Positions 16,404 through 24,032 of a stretch of DNA of 32,241 bases are shown here, in pieces; the first letter of the stretch is position 1; each line of letters begins with the position of its first letter. Under the pieces are notes generated by a model that saw nothing but the letters and a program-made list of their open reading frames with translations, searched no databases and had not been told where the DNA came from. A program made the translations under genes and the position numbers. The stretch is taken from contig CAMYVO010000011.1 of the NCBI GenBank assembly GCA_947302485.1, positions 1 through 32,241 of the forward strand, written 5' to 3'. Source of the DNA: an uncultured Clostridium sp. GTDB lineage: Bacteria > Bacillota > Clostridia > TANB77 > CAG-508.

Positions 16404-16444
16404 TTACCACCAAACTTTACGAATCTTCGTAGGAGAGGTGGTAA
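16404..16444 (+). promoter_or_regulatory. leader hairpin masking the ribosome site
   Basis: TTACCACC (16404-16411) is the exact complement of GGTGGTAA (16437-16444), which covers the end of the AGGAGAGG ribosome site and the A of the start codon. A second stem, TACGAA/TTCGTA (16418-16431), is nested inside. Folding would hide the start of translation. Confidence 0.7.
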
Positions 16445-16563
16445 TGTTTATGGTTAAAGTGATACTATTTTTTATAATATCCTTTATGTTATCTTTAACA
16501 TTAAACGTTGCCTTGACAGCAGTTCTGTATAAGAACTGGGTTGATAAGCAACTACATAAATAA
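16444..16563 (+). CDS. 39-residue hydrophobic peptide, candidate type I toxin
   Basis: MFMVKVILFFIISFMLSLTL and so on: one membrane-spanning helix (about residues 4-29), then a short charged tail ending KNWVDKQLHK. The ATG at 16444 has AGGAGAGG at the right distance; the longer frame starting at 16294 begins before the promoter and is rejected. Size and layout match the small membrane toxins of type I systems (Fst, TxpA, BsrG groups). The sequence itself is not one I recognise, so this is a structural analogy. The gene is faced by an antisense transcript, ends in a bidirectional terminator, and has a masked ribosome site. It could instead be another small membrane regulator. Confidence 0.7.
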   Translation: MFMVKVILFFIISFMLSLTLNVALTAVLYKNWVDKQLHK

Positions 16564-16609
16564 AAAAAGCTCACATCTGTAAAATTTGACGATTTAGATG
16601 TGAGTTTTT
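16562..16609. terminator. bidirectional terminator shared by peptide mRNA and antisense RNA
   Basis: CTCACATCT (16570-16578) and AGATGTGAG (16596-16604) are perfect arms. TTTTT follows on the plus strand and T7 on the minus strand. It starts at the peptide's stop codon. Confidence 0.88.
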
Positions 16610-16653
16610 CTATCTATATCGGCAAAACCACGTTTGTGGATTTGTCATTTCCT
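16562..16653 (-). ncRNA. candidate antitoxin antisense RNA
   Basis: A consensus promoter on the minus strand (16660-16688) would start an RNA of about 92 bases that ends at the shared terminator. No reading frame with a ribosome site is present in it. Its 3' half is perfectly complementary to the 3' end of the peptide messenger. Its first bases (ATAGGAAATGA) are identical to the start of that messenger, and a GTGGTTTT-(A/G)-CC block also matches. A CCAC/GTGG hairpin is possible near its 5' end. Confidence 0.65.
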
Positions 16654-16659
16654 ATATTT

Positions 16660-16688
16660 ATTATACATAGATATTTTACAAAAGTCAA
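16660..16688 (-). promoter_or_regulatory. consensus promoter of the antisense RNA
   Basis: Minus-strand TTGACT (16683-16688), 17-base spacer, perfect TATAAT (16660-16665). It is one of the best promoter matches in the window and points at the peptide gene. Confidence 0.85.
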
Positions 16689-16736
16689 TAATTTTTATGC
16701 ATTTCAAAAAAATTATATATAAAGTTATATATGTTA

Positions 16737-16964
16737 TTAATACTTCCAATATACATCTATATAATAATCTTTTAAGCTCCATTCTGTTCTGTGCTGTGAA
16801 ATAATGTTCATATTTGATTCGATTTTTTCTATATTAAAATCATTAATCTTAATGTTTAAGTGTCCGTTGCTATTTTGTAGTATTTCATCTGATTTTAACA
16901 GCTCCGCTATTTCTTTACCTTTCTCAGTTGTAATTCCGCCAAGATGTATAATTATTAATTGCAT
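16737..16964 (-). CDS. small protein of unknown function
   Basis: 75 residues, not recognised. It starts MQLIIIHLGGITTEKGKEIA and ends in an aromatic tail (KDYYIDVYWKY). The mix of residues looks like coding sequence, but no clear ribosome site precedes the ATG. The next frame upstream is itself a remnant without a start, so this may also be a fragment or the last piece of a broken operon. It lies just beyond the antisense promoter. Confidence 0.4.
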   Translation of the reverse strand: MQLIIIHLGGITTEKGKEIAELLKSDEILQNSNGHLNIKINDFNIEKIESNMNIISQHRTEWSLKDYYIDVYWKY

Positions 16965-16980
16965 TAGACCACAAATTTAT

Positions 16981-17235
16981 TTAATAATATTGTGTTCCCG
17001 TTTTATTTAGTGCTTCTTGAAAATTTTTATATTCAGTTTCATCTTTTATTCTTGTAGAAGATATTTCTGCTCTCATCCCATTTTCTTGATTGTTAATATT
17101 TTGAATTAACTGTTTACTAATTTTTTCGTCATACGATATCAAAGTATAGCTTTTTTTATTATCTGCAGGAGAATAATGATATTGTTGAATTTTAATATTC
17201 CCAATATCCTTTACTGTTTTTTCAACAATATTTAA
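16981..17235 (-). pseudogene. open frame without start, in phase with the gene before it
   Basis: Directly after the TAA of the 17236-17775 gene, the same frame stays open for 85 codons (LNIVEKTVKDIGNIKIQQYH ... ALNKTGTQYY) and then stops. There is no ATG or GTG near its beginning and no ribosome site. It looks like protein-coding sequence. It may be a separate gene that lost its start, or the far end of a once longer protein now cut by a stop codon. Confidence 0.5.
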
Positions 17236-17775
17236 TTAATTTTTTAAATCTAAATTAGTACTTTCAATAGTAACTGTATATTCATTTCTCAAACTATTAT
17301 TTACATCTACTGGAGATTTCCATTCGTTAACATTAACTCCATTTAATTTTGCATTTGGTACAATAGCAACCAAATACCAATATGCCATATCCATTGTACC
17401 AATTTCAGGACTATTAGTACTTACATTAAATTTAACTTCTTTATTTATACTTACTCCCTTAAAGTCTACACTTATGCTTCCAGAACCATAAGCTTGTGTT
17501 TGAATAAATATAGTATTCTTAGATAAATCATAGTCTTTAGAAAGTTTAAATCCATTATAAAGCGTATAAAACATTTGTAATTCGTCTTTATTTGTTATTC
17601 TATACTTTGTATTCTTTACTGTATCATTAAATCCACTATGCGTTTTCATCGCGAAAAAATCAATTGAAGAATCATTAATATTATTTTTATCTCCATTTGA
17701 TTTAAAAATCAATAATCCTACTAAAGTTATTACTATAAGTATTGATATTATTAATACTATTACTATTTTCTTCAT
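17236..17775 (-). CDS. membrane-anchored extracellular protein of unknown function
   Basis: About 179 residues from the ATG at 17775 (MKKIVIVLIISILIVITLVG), chosen because AAGGAG lies seven bases upstream. The ATG six bases earlier is too close to it. One N-terminal membrane segment (about residues 3-24) anchors an outside domain with YGSGSISVDFKGVSI and MDMAYWYLVAIVPNAKL. The alternation of strands suggests a beta-sandwich, faintly like PrcB-type small secreted proteins, but this is weak. No cysteine follows the hydrophobic stretch, so it is not a lipoprotein. A promoter is visible upstream (17804-17832). Confidence 0.7.
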   Translation of the reverse strand: MKKIVIVLIISILIVITLVGLLIFKSNGDKNNINDSSIDFFAMKTHSGFNDTVKNTKYRITNKDELQMFYTLYNGFKLSKDYDLSKNTIFIQTQAYGSGSISVDFKGVSINKEVKFNVSTNSPEIGTMDMAYWYLVAIVPNAKLNGVNVNEWKSPVDVNNSLRNEYTVTIESTNLDLKN

Positions 17776-17803
17776 TTTCATTCTCCTTAATTTATTACTA
17801 AGT

Positions 17804-17832
17804 ATTCTATCACTAAAATTAAAAAATAACAA
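17804..17832 (-). promoter_or_regulatory. promoter of the 17236-17775 gene
   Basis: Minus-strand TTGTTA (17827-17832), 17-base spacer, TAGAAT (17804-17809). Confidence 0.6.
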
Positions 17833-17840
17833 TATTGATT

Positions 17841-18053
17841 TTAATAATTTATAATATTAAATAAGAACAAAAGCACTCTGTTTATTTCTTCTTTTTCCAT
17901 TTCCATAAGTTTGGCCATTGCAAATGTTACTAATTTGTATTTAGAAAAATTTATAATTGTTGTTCTATATTCTTCATCAATATCTTTTAGCATAGTATCA
18001 AACTTTTTGTAGTTTTCTTTTGTATTATAACCAGACCATTTACTCTGGCTCAT
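17841..18053 (-). CDS. small protein of unknown function
   Basis: 70 residues (MSQSKWSGYNTKENYKKFDT ... LLFLFNIINY), not recognised. It is mostly helical, with a mid segment FSKYKLVTFAMAKLMEMEKE. No good ribosome site precedes the ATG, and the tRNA-Arg(ACG) terminator lies about 50 bases upstream. It could be a fragment of a larger gene or a genuine small gene. Confidence 0.4.
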   Translation of the reverse strand: MSQSKWSGYNTKENYKKFDTMLKDIDEEYRTTIINFSKYKLVTFAMAKLMEMEKEEINRVLLFLFNIINY

Positions 18054-18100
18054 ACATATTCTTAATATTTAATTTTTAATCCATCAACATGATTTGTAAT

Positions 18101-18126
18101 AAAAAAAGAGTTCGAAATGAACTCTT
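18101..18126 (-). terminator. terminator of tRNA-Arg(ACG)
   Basis: AAGAGTTC / GAACTCTT arms around five bases. T7 follows on the minus strand, three bases past the tRNA CCA end. Confidence 0.85.
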
Positions 18127-18128
18127 AA

Positions 18129-18205
18129 TGGTGCGCCTGGAGGGATTCGAACCCCCGATCTGCAAGTTCGTAGCCTGCCATTCTATCCAGCTAAACTACA
18201 GGCGC
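18129..18205 (-). tRNA. tRNA-Arg (anticodon ACG)
   Basis: Acceptor GCGCCTG/CAGGCGC, D arm TAGTTTAGCTGGATAGA, anticodon loop CTACGAA between GCAGG and CTTGC, T arm GGGGGTTCGAATCCC, encoded CCA. The A34 of ACG is the substrate of TadA, encoded at 3444-3905. Confidence 0.97.
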
Positions 18206-18223
18206 AAATAAATGTACTTATTA

Positions 18224-18252
18224 ATTATACCTATATTACGCTGATAATTCAA
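18224..18252 (-). promoter_or_regulatory. promoter of tRNA-Arg(ACG)
   Basis: Minus-strand TTGAAT (18247-18252), 17-base spacer, TATAAT (18224-18229). Confidence 0.75.
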
Positions 18253-18279
18253 GATTAATTAAATATTTTTTAAAAAATA

Positions 18280-18308
18280 TTGCAAAAATTTTATTTTTAT
18301 GATATAGT
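18280..18308 (+). promoter_or_regulatory. promoter of tRNA-Pro(TGG)
   Basis: TTGCAA (18280-18285), 17-base spacer, TATAGT (18303-18308), 12 bases before the mature tRNA. Confidence 0.75.
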
Positions 18309-18320
18309 ATATAAGTACGT

Positions 18321-18396
18321 CGAGGTGTAGCGCAGTTGGTAGCGCGCGTGGTTTGGGACCATGAGGTCGCAGGTTCGATCCCTGTCACCTCGACCA
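18321..18396 (+). tRNA. tRNA-Pro (anticodon TGG)
   Basis: Acceptor CGAGGTG/CACCTCG, D arm AGCGCAGTTGGTAGCGC, anticodon loop TTTGGGA between CGTGG and CCATG, T arm with GGTTCGATCC, encoded CCA. Divergent from tRNA-Arg(ACG). Confidence 0.97.
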
Positions 18397-18453
18397 TCTA
18401 AATAAGCTTTTACAGGAAACTGCAGTAGTATGAAAATTATATCAATAGTTCAT

Positions 18454-18493
18454 AAAATACGTTATTTCAAGAAATTGAGATAGCGTATTTTTC
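18454..18493 (+). terminator. terminator downstream of tRNA-Pro
   Basis: About 15 paired bases (AAAATACGTTATTTC with GAGATAGCGTATTTT, two G-T pairs) followed by a T-run. Confidence 0.7.
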
Positions 18494-18499
18494 AGTCTT

Positions 18500-18960
18500 T
18501 TAAAATCCTTCAATTTTTCTAGAACATAAATCTAATTTAAAATTTCAAAAAATAAATAAATCTAAAAATAAAAATCAGTCAAATCAAGTGTTTTAAGATT
18601 ATTTTATAGAACTTTTCTAGAACAATTTAGCTTAAATTTATTCAGTTGAATTACCAGTTTTTTATTGTAATTATCTATAACTTTATAATATTCATTTTAA
18701 TTTTTCTTTATCATACTTTCAATAGGTAAATAAGTAAAAGCTTTTTACCAATTGTAGGTTTGTCAAACATATGTCACACTCTCTTAGAAATGTCTTTGTT
18801 TAACAAATCTACACTATACACTACAAAAAATATTAAATAATCTTGTAAAAAAAAAGCCTTTTATGATTAAATAATAAGAGATTTGATAAAAAAGAATAAA
18901 TACTTCAAATATATAGTTTTGCTTCGGTTGTGGAGGAATATATGAAAATTAATCTATGTT
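18500..18960. other. AT-rich gene-free stretch, probably decayed sequence
   Basis: No open frame with a ribosome site was found. Near 18943 a GGAGG with ATG opens only a seven-codon frame, probably the old start of the surface-protein remnant that follows. Nothing else here could be named. Confidence 0.4.
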
Positions 18961-19165
18961 TATAAAGAAGACATTAAAGAACCAGAAATCATAAAAAAAA
19001 ACAAAAGATGTTGAGGCAAAAAACAAAACATCAATTAATTCAAAAACAGGAGATAATATTTAAATCTGGATTTGCTTAATGACATTTTCTGCTTTATGCA
19101 TACTAGGAACAATAAAAATACAAAGAATAGAAAATAACTATTATAAATTAATAAAGAATACATAG
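18961..19165 (+). pseudogene. decayed C-terminal end of a cell-surface protein
   Basis: With one frameshift in an A-run (about 18990-19005) and a read-through of one TAA, the text reads YKEDIKEPEII, then KDVEAKNKTSINSKTGDNI, stop, IWICLMTFSALCILGTIK and a basic tail. The SKTGD motif followed by a hydrophobic segment and positive residues is the layout of the (N/L)PxTG-like cell-wall anchor of Clostridial surface proteins. Only this tail and perhaps the start survive; the middle is deleted. Non-functional as it stands. Confidence 0.6.
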
Positions 19166-19224
19166 AAGTGCTTAATAAAATAGCCCTTCTTACATAGTAT
19201 TTACAGAATAAAAAGGAGTAAGTA

Positions 19225-19926
19225 ATGGCTTATATTGAATTTAAAAATGTTGAAAAAATATATAAAATGGGCGAAGTAGATTTAAAAGCTTTAAATAAAG
19301 TAAATTTTGAAATTGAAAAAGGAGAATTAGTTGTAATATTAGGCCAATCAGGATCAGGTAAATCCACTTGTTTAAATATATTAGGTGGAATGGATGAAGC
19401 AACTTCTGGAGATGTAATAGTAGATGGAATAAATATAACCAAAATGAAAGAAAAGCAACTAATTAACTATAGAAGAAATGATATAGGATTTGTTTTCCAA
19501 TTCTATAATTTAGTCCAAAATCTAACTGCGATTGAAAATATAGAATTGGGCACACAAATGTGTAAAAATCCAATTGATGCTGGAAAAGCACTAACAAAAG
19601 TAGGTCTAGAAGATAGAATGGATAATTTCCCTTCACAAATGTCTGGAGGTCAACAACAAAGGGTATCTATTGCTAGAGCCATAGCAAGAAAGCCTAAAAT
19701 ACTTTTATGTGATGAACCAACAGGAGCATTAGACTATAAAACAGGAAAACAGATATTAGAGCTTATAGAAAATACTTGTAGACAAGAAAAAATAACAACA
19801 GTTATAATAACACATAATAGTGCAATAGCGCCTATGGCAGATAGAATAATAAAATTTAGAAATGGAAAAGCAGAAGAAATAATTCTGAATAAAAAACCAA
19901 TAAGTGTAAAAGAAATTGAATGGTAA
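19225..19926 (+). CDS. ABC transporter ATP-binding protein (MacB/LolD type)
   Basis: 233 residues, a complete ATPase: Walker A GQSGSGKST (40-48), Q-loop near FVFQFYNLV, signature MSGGQQQR (139-146), Walker B ILLCDEPTGALD (159-170), switch histidine in VIITHN. The LNILGGMDEATSGDV and DEPTGALD segments are typical of the MacB/LolD/FtsE-like group that powers FtsX-type permeases by mechanotransmission, not by transport through the membrane. AAGGAG precedes the ATG. The permease follows 21 bases later. Its substrate is not shown by the sequence; the NRPS remnant downstream hints at a peptide. Confidence 0.94.
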   Translation: MAYIEFKNVEKIYKMGEVDLKALNKVNFEIEKGELVVILGQSGSGKSTCLNILGGMDEATSGDVIVDGINITKMKEKQLINYRRNDIGFVFQFYNLVQNLTAIENIELGTQMCKNPIDAGKALTKVGLEDRMDNFPSQMSGGQQQRVSIARAIARKPKILLCDEPTGALDYKTGKQILELIENTCRQEKITTVIITHNSAIAPMADRIIKFRNGKAEEIILNKKPISVKEIEW

Positions 19927-19947
19927 AAAAAGAGGAATTAATAAAAA

Positions 19948-22900
19948 ATGAAAAAAAATAGAATTATTACTATGAGTTTAAGAGAGATAAGAAAATCAAA
20001 AAAAAGATTTTTTTCATTATGCGTACTTAGTTTTTTAGGTATTTCGTTCTTTGTAGGAATGAAAATGTCAGGCCCTACCATGCTTAAAACATTAGATAAG
20101 TATTATGATGACAATAAAATTTATGATTTAAAAATAGTTTCAACTCTTGGCCTTGTAGATGAAGATATAAACGAAATACAAAAACTAGATAATGAATACA
20201 CGGTTGTAGGCTCACATACTAAAGATGCCATCTTTAACGATGGAAAGCACGAATCTGTTTTAAGGCTACACGAAATAAATAAAGATATGAATAGTATTAT
20301 AATCACTGAAGGAAGAATGCCAGAAAAATATAATGAAATTGTAGTAGAAAATGGAATTGAATATAAAACAGATTTTAAAATTGGAGATAAGATAAAGCTT
20401 GAGCTAGAGGAAGATAATGAATCAATAAAAACAGATGAATTAGAAATCGTTGGAATTGTTGTAAGTCCAGAGTATTTAAATAATACCCAAGTAACACAAA
20501 GTAGAGGAAACACAAGTTTAGGAAATGGAAAGGTTGCATTCTATTCTTACGCTCCAAAAGATTTATTTAATTTAGATTATTACACAGAGATTTATGTTCT
20601 CGATAATTCTGCTACCAAATTAATGACAACCAAAGAAGATTATCTAAAAAAAATTGAAGAAGATGAAAAACAAATAGATTCTATAAAAGAAAACTTACAA
20701 AAAGATAGATATACCAAATTAAGAGATGAAGCTAATAATAAAGTAAGTCAGGAAGAAGAAAAAATAAATAGTGAATTAGAAAAAGCACAAGAACAGTTAA
20801 AACAATATAAAATCGAGTTAGATAATGGAAAAAAACAATTAGAAAAATCAAAAAAAGAATTAGATAATAGCAGAATAGAATTAAATAATGCTAAAAAACA
20901 ACTAGATAATGGAAACACTCAAATACAACAAGGTTATGAAGAACTAAAAAAAGCTAAAGAAGAACTTGCACAAGGAAATCTAAAATTAGAAGATGGAAAA
21001 AAAGAAATAGAGAACAAATTACAAAATGCAGGAATCTCTAATGTAACTTATGATAAATTAGCACGTTTTGTAAAAAAATATGATAGTTCATCATTTTCTG
21101 TTAATGATGTAGTTAAAATCTTTACTGATGAAGAAATAAATATAAAACAAACTTTGGATAACAGTCTAGTTAATATAAAATCTGTAGCTAGTTCTTATGG
21201 CATAAATATAGAAGAAATGCTTAATAAATATGGAATAGATGAAAAAGAATTTCTTGAAAAAACAGATATTAAATTACATGAAATACTAGATGTCATAACA
21301 ATACAACAATTAAAAGAATTAATGTTAGATGAAAACTTTATTATATTAGTTAAAGAAAGTATCCCGAAGAATTTTGAATACTATGAAAAAATTGAAGAAT
21401 ACTTAGATGAGTTTGCAAGTACTAGAGAAAATATTACAAAACTATTTGAGGGAATTAGATACATAGAAAATGGATATTTAGAATACTCTAAAAATTTAGA
21501 ATTAATAAATGAAAATGAAGAAAAATTAAATAAAGCAAATAAAGAATATGAAGAAGGCATGAAAAAATATACTTTAGGAATTAAAGAATACAAAGCAGGA
21601 ATAAAAAAATATAATTCTGGAATGGATGAGTATAATTCTAATTTAGAATTATATAATAAAGGCGTAGAAGAATTTGAAGAAAATAATAAAAAGGCCAAAG
21701 AAGAAATAAATTTAGCAAAAGAAAAAATAAACAAAATGGAAAAAGCAATTTGGTTTACACAAACAAGAGAGGATAATAATGAATACATAACTTATATAAG
21801 TAGTTATAACAGTATTGAAAGACTTTCAAATTTGTTCCCTCTAATATTCTTTTTGGTATCGATTATGATAAGCTTGCTTTCAATGACAAGAATGGCTATA
21901 GAAAACAGAAGTGAAATAGGTACTTTAAAAGCACTAGGTTTTAGTAATACAAAAATAAGATTAAAATATATAATTTATTCCTTATTAGCAACATTAATTG
22001 GAGGATTGATTGGTACAATTCTAGGCTATACTATATTACCTAATATAATATTTGGAATTTTTAAAATAATGCATCATATTCCAGTAAATGTGTATAGCAC
22101 AGATATTATACCTATAATTACAGGAATTTTAATAAGCGTTGTATGTATAGTAGGTTCAACTATACTTGCTATAAACAATTTAGTTAGAGAAAAAACAACG
22201 TCACTTTTAAGGCCAATGGCACCACCAATTGGTAAAAAAATTTTTTTAGAAAGAATAACATTTTTATGGGATAGGTTAAAATTTTCTACTAAATTAACAA
22301 TAAGAAATATATTTAGATATAAAAAAAGAATTTTTATGTCAATATTTGGAATAGCATCTTGTACAATGATTTTGCTTGCAGGATATGGACTAAAAGATTC
22401 AATATCTTATGTCGTGGATAAACAATATAATGAAATAAACCATAATGATGCTTTAATAGCATTAGATGGAAAAGCAAATATAGATGAATTAAAACAATTA
22501 GTTGATAATGAGCAATTAGAGTTTAATGTATATGCTAGAATAGATCAAGTTGAAACAGAGAATAAAAGATTATCTTTAATAATTCCAGATAATAATGAAG
22601 AATTTAAAAAAGCATTGACAATAATAGATGTTAAAACACAAGAAGAAACTAGCTTAAAAGAAAATTCTGTAATTGTTTCAAAAAAGCTAGCCGAATATTT
22701 TAATAAAAATGTTGGAGACACAATTCAAATATTGGAAAATGACAATTTAACTTATGAGTTTACAATATCAAATATTTGTGAAAACTATATTGGAGATTAC
22801 ATATACATGACAAAAGACACTTATAAAAAAAATATAGGTGAGTACAAAATAAACACTCAATATTTGAAATTTAAAGATATAAATAAAGAAAACGAGATCA

Positions 22901-23391
22901 TTAATAACATAAAAAATAAAAATCCACATATTTTAAGTATTATTTCAATAGCAAATACAAAACAGCAAGCAGCTATATTATTTAAATCGTTAAATATTAT
23001 TATTTATGTATTAGTAATATTTTCAGGAGCTTTATCATTTGTAGTATTTTATAGTCTAGCTTATATAAATATGAGTGAAAGACAAAGGGAAATAGCAACA
23101 TTAAAAGTTTTAGGATATTATAATAAGGAAATAGATAGCTATATAATGAAAGAAGAAATAGGAATAACTATATTGGGAATATTAGTAGGATTAATTTTAG
23201 GAACAGTATATTCAAATATGCTAATAGATACAATAGAAATTAATACAATGCAATATATAAAAGGTATTCATTTAGATAGTTATTTGCAAACAGCTGGATT
23301 TATGATCTTATTTACAATAATTGTAGGCATTGGGGTACATTTCTCATTAAAGAAAATAAATTTAATAGAATCTTTAAAAAGCATAGAATAA
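19948..23391 (+). CDS. FtsX/MacB-type ABC transporter permease with long extracellular coiled coil
   Basis: 1147 residues. There is an N-terminal membrane helix (about 21-40, FFSLCVLSFLGISFFVG), an extracellular domain, then coiled coils at about 228-357 and 510-600. A first FtsX unit lies at about 627-748 (three helices, with EIGTLKALGFS), another helix near 794-815 opens the second half, and a second FtsX unit fills about 1009-1147 (REIATLKVLGYYNKEI, then MKEEIGITILGILVG). This is the large permease type common in Firmicutes. Between about 534 and 576 the coil has a tyrosine every seven residues. It pairs with the ATPase gene 21 bases upstream. The role could be export or envelope signalling. 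Confidence 0.92.
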   Translation: MKKNRIITMSLREIRKSKKRFFSLCVLSFLGISFFVGMKMSGPTMLKTLDKYYDDNKIYDLKIVSTLGLVDEDINEIQKLDNEYTVVGSHTKDAIFNDGKHESVLRLHEINKDMNSIIITEGRMPEKYNEIVVENGIEYKTDFKIGDKIKLELEEDNESIKTDELEIVGIVVSPEYLNNTQVTQSRGNTSLGNGKVAFYSYAPKDLFNLDYYTEIYVLDNSATKLMTTKEDYLKKIEEDEKQIDSIKENLQKDRYTKLRDEANNKVSQEEEKINSELEKAQEQLKQYKIELDNGKKQLEKSKKELDNSRIELNNAKKQLDNGNTQIQQGYEELKKAKEELAQGNLKLEDGKKEIENKLQNAGISNVTYDKLARFVKKYDSSSFSVNDVVKIFTDEEINIKQTLDNSLVNIKSVASSYGINIEEMLNKYGIDEKEFLEKTDIKLHEILDVITIQQLKELMLDENFIILVKESIPKNFEYYEKIEEYLDEFASTRENITKLFEGIRYIENGYLEYSKNLELINENEEKLNKANKEYEEGMKKYTLGIKEYKAGIKKYNSGMDEYNSNLELYNKGVEEFEENNKKAKEEINLAKEKINKMEKAIWFTQTREDNNEYITYISSYNSIERLSNLFPLIFFLVSIMISLLSMTRMAIENRSEIGTLKALGFSNTKIRLKYIIYSLLATLIGGLIGTILGYTILPNIIFGIFKIMHHIPVNVYSTDIIPIITGILISVVCIVGSTILAINNLVREKTTSLLRPMAPPIGKKIFLERITFLWDRLKFSTKLTIRNIFRYKKRIFMSIFGIASCTMILLAGYGLKDSISYVVDKQYNEINHNDALIALDGKANIDELKQLVDNEQLEFNVYARIDQVETENKRLSLIIPDNNEEFKKALTIIDVKTQEETSLKENSVIVSKKLAEYFNKNVGDTIQILENDNLTYEFTISNICENYIGDYIYMTKDTYKKNIGEYKINTQYLKFKDINKENEIINNIKNKNPHILSIISIANTKQQAAILFKSLNIIIYVLVIFSGALSFVVFYSLAYINMSERQREIATLKVLGYYNKEIDSYIMKEEIGITILGILVGLILGTVYSNMLIDTIEINTMQYIKGIHLDSYLQTAGFMILFTIIVGIGVHFSLKKINLIESLKSIE

Positions 23392-23441
23392 GAGAAAGAA
23401 TTAGTATATAATTTAAAAAATCACTAATTAAGAGGAAAAAA

Positions 23442-23974
23442 ATGAAAAAAAATATAATTTAACTTTAGCACAAAATAGTGTTTTAATAGAATTCGATGAA
23501 AACGGTAATACAACCTGCTCTGACAAAAACTTTATCTGGGGACATGCAAAAATTAATCAAGAAATAGATTTTAAAAGATTAAATGAAGCAGTAATTATTT
23601 TGTAAAAAAAATGATAGCATAAGAACAAAGCTTTGTTGTGAAAACAATCAATTTTTTCAATGTTTTGAAAAATATAAGAAATTTGATATTGAAATCATTA
23701 ATGTTAATAATGAAGAAGATGTTAAAAATTTAGTAAATGAAGTAATTAACAGACCATTATATATGATTAATTCATTTTTGTTTCATTTTGTTGTATATAG
23801 ATTTAAAAATGGATTTGGTGGTATTATAGTAAAACTACATCATATTATCTCAGATGGATATAGCTTGGGATTACTTCTATATGAAGTATTAGGATACTAT
23901 AATAAAACTCTTATTAAGTATCCAACTTTTTTTATATTGATCACATTGAGTCAGATGAAAAAATATCCTTCTAG
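23442..23974 (+). pseudogene. decayed NRPS condensation-domain gene, N-terminal part
   Basis: Across three frames the sequence reads YNLTLAQNSVLIEFDENGN, then NDSIRTKLCCENNQFF, then VKLHHIISDGYSLGLLLYEV, and finally YIDHIESDEKISF before a stop. HHIISDG is the HHxxxDG catalytic motif of condensation domains of non-ribosomal peptide synthetases, at the expected distance from the start. Shifts occur in an A8 run right after the ATG (23445-23452), near 23604 in another A8 run, and near 23930. The original enzyme would have been thousands of residues long; nothing else of it remains. AAGAGG precedes the ATG. It follows the ABC permease on the same strand, so both may come from one lost biosynthetic locus. 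Confidence 0.8.
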
Positions 23975-24032
23975 AATAATCATTATACCTTATTATTACT
24001 ATTATAGATTTAAGATAAGTATCCCCATAAAA

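Noticed and set aside
16294-16443. Longer version of the small membrane peptide (89 codons)
   Set aside because: The extension begins upstream of the visible promoter and has no ribosome site; the ATG at 16444 has both in the right place.
16339-16688. Known Fst (par) toxin-antitoxin system
   Set aside because: Layout is similar, but the peptide does not match Fst by eye and the leader repeats are inverted, giving identical instead of complementary RNA ends.
20121-21788. Several minus-strand open frames inside the permease gene
   Set aside because: Shadows of the permease reading frame; Ser/Leu/Phe-rich, no starts with ribosome sites.
23442-23974. Functional acyltransferase or condensation enzyme
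   Set aside because: Three frames are needed to read it and only the first part of the domain exists.
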